7,335 bases of DNA from Planctomycetota bacterium. GTDB lineage: Bacteria; Planctomycetota; Planctomycetia; Pirellulales; Lacipirellulaceae. The position numbers and the translations under genes are program-made. Location: contig JAADIN010000277.1 in the NCBI GenBank assembly GCA_013151315.1, forward strand, positions 1-7,335, in the 5' to 3' direction. The notes under the pieces are model-generated. The model had not been told where the DNA came from. It made no database searches and saw only the letters and a program-made list of their open reading frames with translations. Positions 1-4,110 of this stretch are shown here, piece after piece. The first letter of the stretch is position 1. Each line of letters begins with the position of its first letter.

Positions 1-19
1 TCCCTCGAGTCGTAACCCG

Positions 20-472
20 ATGCCTGCCGTTTTCAGTCGATCTGATTTACGTTTTGAATACCCGGAAAATTGGTCCATCGACGAGACCGAAAACGATTCG
101 GGCGATGAATCGGGCAGCGAACAGGTCATGATCTTGAGCCCCGAGACCGCTTTTTGGCACCTCAGCAAACATTCGCCCGACATCGAGCTGGAATCGCTCT
201 TCGACGAGGCCTTGGCCGCTCTGCGTAGCGAATACCAAGATATTGAAGTCGAGCCGGCCAGCGAACGCTTGGAAGACCACGACCTCGAAGGGTTCGACGT
301 GAACTTCATCTGCCTCGATTTGACCAACACGTGCAGAATGCGGGCTTGCCGAACGCCGTCGGCCACCTTTCTGCTCATTTGCCAGGCAGAAGATAGAGAA
401 TTCGCTCGCGTTGCTGCGGTCTTCCAAGCCATGCTCGCGAGCATGCTCCGCAATTTTGCCCAGCTAGATTAA
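20..472 (+). CDS. Conserved hypothetical protein (150 aa), start uncertain
   Basis: I do not recognise a named family with certainty. The protein is soluble and acidic, with no signal peptide or membrane segment. It opens with an FEYPENW motif (residues 12-18), an acidic linker (DETENDSGDESGSE), then a predicted alpha/beta body with ILSPETAFWHL, a helix SLFDEALAALRSEY, and strands GFDVNFICLDL and ATFLLICQAED. It ends in a helix, ARVAAVFQAMLASML. The pattern 'FxYPxxW...F/C-x-DLT...C/QAED...FxAM' resembles small PsbP/DUF1795-like proteins of unknown role in planctomycetes; that resemblance is recalled, not searched. No Shine-Dalgarno is visible before the ATG. The frame stays open leftwards to base 2, so the true start could lie outside the window. 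Two small hairpins follow the stop. Codon usage (GAC/GAG/CTC-rich) matches the other genes here. Confidence 0.65.
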   Translation: MPAVFSRSDLRFEYPENWSIDETENDSGDESGSEQVMILSPETAFWHLSKHSPDIELESLFDEALAALRSEYQDIEVEPASERLEDHDLEGFDVNFICLDLTNTCRMRACRTPSATFLLICQAEDREFARVAAVFQAMLASMLRNFAQLD

Positions 473-703
473 ACCGACCTCGCATTGCCGACGGTATGTA
501 AAACCTACATGCTTGCAACTAGCAAGACGGCGAGAAAGACGGTGCGACCTGTTTGGCACGCAAGGTGCGTTGTCTTTACCCATCAGCCCAAACGTTTGGG
601 GCAGGAATCTCGTCTCCATGATCTCGTCACAGCGCGTCGGTGTATGACGCATTATTCCCATCACGGGCAAGAACGAGCGGGACGCGCTTATTTCGCCGTT
701 CAA
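473..703. other. Gene-free spacer rich in short palindromes
   Basis: No coding frame here has a recognisable product, and no tRNA or rRNA is seen. Besides the two hairpins at 496-526 it contains ACGCA/TGCGT (558-570, 3-nt loop), a 14-bp perfect palindrome CCCAAACGTTTGGG (587-600), and GCGTC/GACGC (634-650, 7-nt loop). These are followed by the long terminator palindrome at 704. The density of inverted repeats could mean a structured RNA, a decayed dispersed repeat or simple chance; the sequence alone does not decide. Confidence 0.4.
496..526. repeat. Two adjacent small perfect hairpins after the first gene
   Basis: ATGTA/TACAT (496-500 and 506-510, loop AAACC) is followed one base later by CTTGC/GCAAG (512-516 and 522-526, loop AACTA). 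Each has a 5-bp stem and a 5-nt loop. They sit 23 bases past the stop codon of the 20-472 gene, so they might act in its 3' processing or termination. There is no T-run, so they are not a canonical intrinsic terminator. Confidence 0.4.
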
Positions 704-733
704 AAAGCCAAGGGGTTGCAACCCCTTGGCTTT
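704..733 (-). terminator. Intrinsic terminator of the selW-like gene (30-bp perfect palindrome)
   Basis: The arms run 704-718 and 719-733 and are perfectly complementary over 15 bp, with core AAGGGGTTGCAACCCCTT. Read on the minus strand, the hairpin begins at the TAA stop of the selW-like gene (732-734) and ends in GGC followed by five T's, the form of a rho-independent terminator. On the plus strand the hairpin is followed only by GGCTTTAG, so it would end plus-strand transcripts less well. Such palindromes may also be dispersed REP-like units; a genome search would tell. Confidence 0.75.
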
Positions 734-950
734 AGCGGCGCTCTTCGACGAGCGCAATGATTTCGCTGTCTTCTGGAAAACTTTCGTCTTTCGAAAAAAT
801 CAGCTCGCCCTCAAGTCGAACATCAAAGATACCACGACTCCCTTCGATGAGCTGCGCTTCGCAATCGAAGGAATTCTTCAGTGCGGCCGCCAAACTGACG
901 GCTTGGGGCTCGTAGTTTCACATCCCGCAGTATTTGATCGACAGTTCCAT
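732..950 (-). CDS. SelW/Rdx-family selenoprotein with in-frame TGA (Sec) in a CxxU motif
   Basis: Read from ATG (950-948) to TAA (734-732), this gives 72 residues if the TGA at 920-918 (codon 11) is selenocysteine. It begins MELSIKYCGM-U-NYEPQAVSL. The family (Rdx, SelW/SelT/SelH; thioredoxin-like fold, redox role, cellular function in bacteria unclear) has an N-terminal strand ending in YCGxC or YCGxU. Here C8-G9-M10-U11 occupies that site. After it come NYEPQA (12-17), a helix (ASLAAALK-like), then EGSRGIFDV (36-44), the strand LEGELIFSK (46-54), and the C-terminal FPEDSEIIALVEE helix. All of this is in one open frame with the TGA, and no Met follows the TGA to give another start. A GAGG lies 11 nt before the ATG. 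A SECIS-like hairpin follows the TGA and an intrinsic terminator follows the stop. The gene is divergent from the antiporter gene. The alternative is a Cys-to-stop (TGC to TGA) pseudogene or sequencing error; the intact 61 downstream codons argue against old decay. Confidence 0.85.
887..906 (-). promoter_or_regulatory. Candidate bacterial SECIS hairpin inside the selW-like gene
   Basis: On the minus strand, just after the TGA (920-918), the RNA can fold as CC-(AA bulge)-GCC, loop GUCAGUUU, GGC-GG. The stem is 906-905/888-887 plus 902-900/891-889, and the loop is 899-892. The loop is 8 nt, its first base is G, and 18 nt separate it from the UGA. These fit the accepted bacterial SECIS pattern: a short upper stem, a G in the first two loop positions, and about 16-37 nt from UGA to loop. 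A competing CCAA/UUGG fold of the same bases also exists. SelB binding is inferred. Confidence 0.55.
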
Positions 951-1008
951 CGTTTGCTTTCCCTCAAAATCGAATGGCCAAAAATTTGGTACCCAAAGGC
1001 ACTTCCCT

Positions 1009-1019
1009 TGGTATAGAAT
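1009..1019 (+). promoter_or_regulatory. Possible extended -10 promoter of the antiporter gene
   Basis: TGG-TATAGAAT occurs 50 bases before the antiporter ATG, giving an extended -10-like TGnTATAGA (or TAGAAT at 1014-1019). No -35 with proper spacing is clear; TTGGTA at 986-991 is 20-22 nt away, which is too far. The 118-base spacer 951-1068 must also hold the promoter of the divergent selW-like gene, which I could not place. Confidence 0.25.
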
Positions 1020-1068
1020 ACGGGCCTTTACCGCCCTCTGCCACCCTCACCCAAGATAAAAATGCGTC

Positions 1069-2109
1069 ATGGAAGAAGCCCTCGAACAATTTTTTGCCCG
1101 CCAAAACAATTGGGCCTTGGCGATCGAAATCATTGCCATCCTGGGCCTACTAGGAAAGGCGGCCGACTGGCTGGTGGGCGAAGCGGTCGTCCTCTCCGAG
1201 CGTTCCGGCCTGCCCAAGGTGATCATCGGTGCGACGATCGTGAGTCTCGGAACCACCGCCCCCGAGGTAGCAGTCTCGGTATTGGCCGCGCTGCAGGGGC
1301 AACCGGACTACGCGCTAGGCAACGCGGTGGGGTCGATTATCTGCGATACGGGACTCATTCTCGGCATCGCCTGTCTTATCATGCCGCTGAAGTTACCTCG
1401 ACAGATTGTCAACCGGCAAGGTTGGCTGCAATTTGGTGCGGGCTGGCTGCTGGTCGCGGCCTGCTGGCCCTGGGCGACGGGCGACAATCCGTTTCAGGCG
1501 GGAGGTAATTTGCCCCAGTGGCTCGGCGTCGTGTTTTTGGTGCTGTTGATAGGCTACTTGGGCCTTTCAATACGTTGGGCCAAATCTTCGGTGCAAGTAG
1601 CTGAGCTCGAAGAGTTTGAACGAGACGTCGCAGCCCCAATGGGTGTGGTGATCGTGAAGCTATTGGTCTCGGTCGCTCTGGTCGTTTGTGCAAGCTATGT
1701 GCTGATTCCTGCCATTAAAGTAGCTGCGGAGCGGATGGGGGTGCCGGGAGCCATCGTGGCCGCCACGCTTATCGCTTTCGGCACCTCCATACCCGAGTTG
1801 GTAACCGCAATCACTGCCGCTCGTAAGGGCCACGGCGACTTGGCCATTGGCAACGTCATCGGGGCCGACATTCTTAATGTGCTGTTTGTTGCGGGCATGT
1901 CGGCCACGGTCACGCCTGCCGGTCTCGAAGCTCCCAAAGAATTTTTTCGAGTGCAATTGCCAAGCATGTTGCTGATTTTGCTCGTCTTTCGCGTGGGCGT
2001 GACGCTCTCCGGAGAGCGTATGCAACGGCCTTTTGGTGGCGTGTTGCTGGCGCTCTACGCGATCTACTTGGTGCTGAGCTACGCGCTACTTGGCGAGTTG
2101 AAACATTAA
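1069..2109 (+). CDS. Calcium/sodium antiporter, CaCA superfamily (YrbG-like), 346 aa
   Basis: Inner-membrane cation exchanger that most likely extrudes Ca2+ in exchange for Na+ or H+. The family hallmark is two inverted alpha-repeats, both present. Alpha-1 (about 53-99) has IGATIVSLGTTAPE with E66, then GNAVGS (84-89). Alpha-2 (about 227-275) has AATLIAFGTSIPE with E243, then GNVIGADILN (261-270). The two glutamates and the GN motifs are ion-coordinating positions in the family. Around ten hydrophobic segments are visible. The central loop at 170-192 (AKSSVQVAELEEFERDVAAP) is acidic and short, as in YrbG-type proteins, without the large regulatory loop of animal NCX. The length is near the family norm of 310-370. 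In alpha-1 the usual Asn after GS-x-I-x is D93 (GSIICDTGLILG). The ATG at 1069 is chosen because it gives the full first membrane helix; there is no clear Shine-Dalgarno. Substrate preference cannot be read from sequence. Confidence 0.93.
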   Translation: MEEALEQFFARQNNWALAIEIIAILGLLGKAADWLVGEAVVLSERSGLPKVIIGATIVSLGTTAPEVAVSVLAALQGQPDYALGNAVGSIICDTGLILGIACLIMPLKLPRQIVNRQGWLQFGAGWLLVAACWPWATGDNPFQAGGNLPQWLGVVFLVLLIGYLGLSIRWAKSSVQVAELEEFERDVAAPMGVVIVKLLVSVALVVCASYVLIPAIKVAAERMGVPGAIVAATLIAFGTSIPELVTAITAARKGHGDLAIGNVIGADILNVLFVAGMSATVTPAGLEAPKEFFRVQLPSMLLILLVFRVGVTLSGERMQRPFGGVLLALYAIYLVLSYALLGELKH

Positions 2110-2125
2110 AAAACCGAGGGGGCAA

Positions 2126-2172
2126 TTCGCTTTTCTTTCGAAAATCCCAAGAGATTTCAGATAGAAAGCGAA
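2126..2172. repeat. Hairpin downstream of the antiporter gene
   Basis: TTCGCTTT (2126-2133) and AAAGCGAA (2165-2172) are perfectly complementary, and TCT/AGA can extend the stem with a one-base bulge. The 31-nt loop itself contains TTTCGAAA and an AAATC/GATTT pair, so the whole can form a branched structure. It lies 16 bases past the antiporter stop. Without a following T-run it is at best a weak terminator or RNA-stabilising element. Confidence 0.35.
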
Positions 2173-2307
2173 ACGGAATCAATCCAAATGCTTCCTTGAA
2201 CAGAGACGCTATCAGCAAGAAATACAACACGAGGTTGGACCACAACGACACGACGGAAACAACCTTTTCAGCCCGGTATGCAGGAGGATTGCAAAGTCTA
2301 TTTTTTG

Positions 2308-2416
2308 AACCGCCAAGTGCGCCAAGATCGCCAAGGAAAAAAGAAATTTGCTTAAAAAACAGATGTTTTCTTTTCTTGCAGCTCGTTCCTTGGCGCTCTT
2401 GGCGTCCTTGGCGGTT
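2308..2416. repeat. Imperfect inverted repeat built of CGCCAAG units
   Basis: The left arm 2308-2338 carries three CGCCAAG units spaced about 9-10 bases apart. The right arm 2386-2416 carries their complement (CTTGGCG) three times. The arms match at 28 of 31 positions. Between them lies a 47-base A/T-rich stretch with A-runs then T-runs that can lengthen the stem. The right side reads CTTGGCGCTCTTGGCGTCC, a kind of dispersed repeat I associate with planctomycete and some other bacterial genomes (recalled, not searched). It is probably a non-coding mobile or REP/MITE-like element. No target duplication is obvious. Confidence 0.6.
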
Positions 2417-2841
2417 TATCTGACTTTGCAGTTCGCCTGGCCCTGTATGGACTCGACATCAGTATTGACGCCAGGTCTGGCTGGTCTCTACGATTCCTAT
2501 GTTGGGTGGTCCGTCTCTGACAGGCCCCCTCGTAGGAGCGAACCAGACGTGGCCCGTAGGCGTATTCAGATGTAGCGGCATGAGTGTTGTGAGTGGCTTT
2601 GCCCGCACATCCGTTGGGATGGGCTTGTTCGGTCGTCGAGCAGAAACTCAGGCCGAGGAGCATGGCCAGAGTGTTGTGAAAAAACATCATTGGACGTGGA
2701 ATCCTCGATCATGACTGTCACACCTGCTACAGAAGTTGCCTCTGGGGCGACCGGCCCTTGCGAGGAAACGGTGGTTGTTTGCTGGCATAGCTGTCGATGA
2801 AATCCTTTGTTCCCGCTAATGTGAAGAACTGACTCGCCCTA

Positions 2842-2861
2842 CGAGATAGACCGAGATAGAC
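2842..2861. repeat. Tandem 10-bp direct repeat upstream of the flgM-like gene
   Basis: CGAGATAGAC occurs twice head to tail (2842-2851, 2852-2861). It abuts and slightly overlaps the putative -35 at 2860-2865, the position expected for an activator or repressor site. The one-helical-turn spacing would put both copies on the same DNA face. A role is inferred from position only. Confidence 0.35.
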
Positions 2862-2888
2862 GACAACTAACCTTCCTCTACCTATACT
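2860..2888 (+). promoter_or_regulatory. Possible sigma-70-type promoter of the flgM-like gene
   Basis: The -35 is ACGACA (2860-2865, 4 of 6 to TTGACA), the spacer 17 bases, and the -10 TATACT (2883-2888, 5 of 6). Transcription from here would give a leader of about 65-70 bases before the ATG at 2962. No sigma-28 type -10 (GCCGATAA) is seen, so the gene does not look FliA-dependent from this sequence. Confidence 0.4.
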
Positions 2889-2947
2889 GAAACGATCAGC
2901 CCGACTCGCTACATATCCTCCCAGGTATAAATGGGCAGTCTGTGGCC

Positions 2948-2952
2948 AGGAG
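2948..2952 (+). promoter_or_regulatory. Shine-Dalgarno site fixing the flgM-like start
   Basis: AGGAG lies 9 bases before the ATG at 2962. It is one of the best ribosome sites in this window and supports that start over any other. Confidence 0.7.
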
Positions 2953-2961
2953 AGAACAACC

Positions 2962-3234
2962 ATGCAGATTCACGGTCCCTCACAAGTTCACGGCATCAAA
3001 GGCCCTCACACCGCTCCCAGCTCTGGCCCTCGAGCCAGCCGGCCTTCTTCGGCTGCTCCTACAGACCAGTTGGATATCTCTCCCGCTGCCGAGGCCGCCG
3101 CTTCGGTAGCAGAAGGTGGCGAGATTCGACAGGACCTCGTAGCTCGTGTTCGCGATGAAATTGCCGCAGGCAGCTACGAGACGCCTGAGAAGATCGATGC
3201 GGCCTTAGACCGCTTTCTCGACGAACGCGGCTAA
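2962..3234 (+). CDS. flgM: FlgM-like anti-sigma-28 factor, 90 aa
   Basis: FlgM proteins are small cytoplasmic inhibitors that hold the flagellar sigma factor FliA until the hook is complete, and are then exported. Residues 1-33 (MQIHGPSQVHG..., rich in Pro, Ser, Ala) should be disordered, as is usual for FlgM. The conserved part starts with DQLDISPAAEAA (35-46), matching the family's 'D-x-v-x-iS-x-x-A' motif. Next come IRQDLVARVRDEIAAGSY (55-72) and ETPEKIDAALDRFL (73-86), the family's Ri-x-x-i/v-r-x-x-I-x-x-G-x-Y-x-(7)-iA-x-x-ll sigma-binding helices. The length is typical (85-100). A good Shine-Dalgarno supports the start. No flagellar gene flanks it: upstream is a long spacer, downstream a Fur-family gene with its own promoter. 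It is therefore a stand-alone unit. The partner sigma factor is inferred; it could be FliA or another group-3 sigma. Confidence 0.82.
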   Translation: MQIHGPSQVHGIKGPHTAPSSGPRASRPSSAAPTDQLDISPAAEAAASVAEGGEIRQDLVARVRDEIAAGSYETPEKIDAALDRFLDERG

Positions 3235-3273
3235 TATCGCCGCAAATCTCTTGCCTTCTCTGCACCAGCTCTC

Positions 3274-3302
3274 TTGAGACTGAGTGTCTCATCGCTTAGA
3301 AT
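3274..3302 (+). promoter_or_regulatory. Strong sigma-70-like promoter of the Fur-family gene
   Basis: The -35 is TTGAGA (3274-3279, 5 of 6 to consensus), the spacer 17 bases, and the -10 TAGAAT (3297-3302, 5 of 6). It is the best promoter match I found. Transcription would start near 3309, giving a leader of about 135 bases before the ATG at 3444. Confidence 0.6.
3275..3291. promoter_or_regulatory. Candidate operator (dyad) over the Fur-gene promoter
   Basis: TGAGAC-TGAGT-GTCTCA is a perfect inverted repeat with 6-bp arms and a 5-base centre. It covers most of the -35 hexamer and most of the spacer, where a bound repressor would block RNA polymerase. Fur-family regulators bind AT-rich or TGAGA-type dyads of about 15-19 bp and are often autoregulated. 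That this dyad is bound by the product of the 3444-3959 gene is inferred. It could also form a weak 6-bp hairpin after the flgM-like gene, but it has no T-run. Confidence 0.45.
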
Positions 3303-3330
3303 CGGATTTTGGCGAAAATTCCCTAGGAAA

Positions 3331-3345
3331 ACCTTGCATCAAGGT
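3331..3345. repeat. Second dyad in the Fur-gene leader
   Basis: ACCTTG-CAT-CAAGGT is a perfect 6-bp inverted repeat with a 3-base centre, about 22 bases after the expected transcription start. It could be a further operator half of a regulated leader, or an RNA hairpin. Its sequence differs from the dyad at 3275-3291, so a different binder is possible. Confidence 0.35.
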
Positions 3346-3443
3346 ATTTCTGGACCTGCTGGAATGTGCCCGGCTGTCTCAATTAGGGTGGCTGTCGGTC
3401 GTTATTGGAACCGATTCGCCTGCTATCGAGGCTTGGAGAAAAC

Positions 3444-3959
3444 ATGACAGCGAACACAAAAAGTGGCTTTTCTCTCGGGCCGGTCCATGTTTCAAGCAGC
3501 CCGCAGGAGCGGTTCTCGGAGTTTCTTCAGAGCAAGGGCAAGCGGATCACCCAGCAACGGCGGATTCTGGTCGACCATGTCTTTCAGCGGCACGATCATT
3601 TCGACGCCGAGGAGCTGATCTTCAACCTCTCGCAGCAAACCGAAGGGGCAAAGGTCAGCCGACCGACCGTTTACCGGACGCTCAACGAATTGGTCGACGC
3701 AGGCCTTCTACGGCGCATGACGCTTGGCGGCCGGTCGGTTTACGAGCACGACTATGGCTATCCTCAGCATGACCACCTGCACTGCACGATTTGTGACAAG
3801 CTGATCGAATTCCAAAGCGCCGATCTGAAACGGCTCCGCGAAGCGGTCGCGAGCGAGCATCAATTCCGTGTGACCGGACACCGGCTGATCATCTCAGGCG
3901 TTTGCTCCGACTGTTCTCGCAAGCAGCACCGGCGTCAAAACCCGCTGGATTTGATTTAG
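3444..3959 (+). CDS. Fur-family metal-dependent transcriptional regulator, 171 aa
   Basis: Dimeric DNA-binding repressor that senses a metal (iron, zinc or peroxide-modified iron). An N-terminal winged helix covers about 20-100; its recognition helix region is KVSRPTVYRTLNELVDAGLL (70-89), the strongly conserved Fur signature. The preceding HFDAEEL (52-58) carries the family His. The dimer domain follows, with HDHLHCTICDKLIEF (109-123). Two zinc CxxC pairs are intact: C114/C117 and C154/C157. Residues H52, E101, H109 and H111 match the regulatory metal site of Fur; the first His of the usual HHDH is Q108. This favours Fur over PerR, but Zur or Mur cannot be excluded. ATG 3444 is chosen because GGAG lies 5 bases before it and a Fur alignment would begin near residue 20; an in-frame TTG at 3405 lacks such a site. 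A 20-residue tail precedes the fold. It is convergent with the large gene to its right. Confidence 0.93.
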   Translation: MTANTKSGFSLGPVHVSSSPQERFSEFLQSKGKRITQQRRILVDHVFQRHDHFDAEELIFNLSQQTEGAKVSRPTVYRTLNELVDAGLLRRMTLGGRSVYEHDYGYPQHDHLHCTICDKLIEFQSADLKRLREAVASEHQFRVTGHRLIISGVCSDCSRKQHRRQNPLDLI

Positions 3960-4058
3960 GCAGTGGGCTGGAGACGGATCTTGAGTTTGTCGGTGGCAGG
4001 AGTCTCAGAAAAAATCTCCATTTGGAACTACTGAATATACATTGGTAGAAGAGTTAGC

Positions 4059-4074
4059 GCGATGGCCCTATCGC
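4059..4074. repeat. Small hairpin between the convergent Fur and secretin-N genes
   Basis: GCGAT/ATCGC (4059-4063 and 4070-4074) with a 6-base loop lies in the 151-base spacer between the two convergent stop codons. There is no T-run on either strand. It could be a weak shared terminator; I found no better one here. Confidence 0.3.
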
Positions 4075-4110
4075 TACCGTAGGAGTCAACGCCGACTGCG
4101 AAAAATTGTT

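Larger units (their letters stand above)
2110..2961. other. About 850-base spacer with no convincing gene
   Basis: Apart from the hairpin at 2126-2172, the inverted repeat at 2308-2416 and the promoter elements near 2842-2888, I see nothing functional. A minus-strand frame 2690-2352 (112 codons, MMFFHNTLAMLLGLSFCS at its start) looks superficially like a short secreted peptide. Its second half, however, is Arg-rich, low in hydrophobics and runs into the repeat, so I treat it as chance or as a remnant. The region may be a decayed accessory segment between the antiporter and flgM-like genes. Confidence 0.5.

Noticed and set aside
47..427. Minus-strand open frame of 126 codons
   Set aside because: Antisense shadow of the 20-472 gene, whose product has a plausible folded pattern; the shadow product does not.
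473..703. tRNA or selC-like gene in the spacer
   Set aside because: No cloverleaf with T-loop GTTCRA or 7-bp acceptor pairing was found by eye.
726..1016. Plus-strand open frame of 96 codons
   Set aside because: Antisense to the selW-like gene, which gives a recognisable family; this product resembles nothing.
2308..2416. CRISPR array from repeated CGCCAAG units
   Set aside because: Units are only 7 bases at 9-10 base spacing and the two sides are inverted; there are no spacers and no cas genes.
2352..2690. Minus-strand 112-codon frame with a signal-peptide-like start
   Set aside because: The hydrophobic start is short and lacks a good lipobox, the rest is Arg-rich without pattern, and its end runs into the CGCCAAG repeat.
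3405..3443. Upstream TTG start for the Fur-family gene
   Set aside because: No ribosome site before it, and the added 13 residues lie outside the Fur fold; the ATG at 3444 has GGAG 5 bases away.
3284..3772. Overlapping plus-strand frame of 162 codons
   Set aside because: Overlaps the Fur gene in another frame and has no family features.
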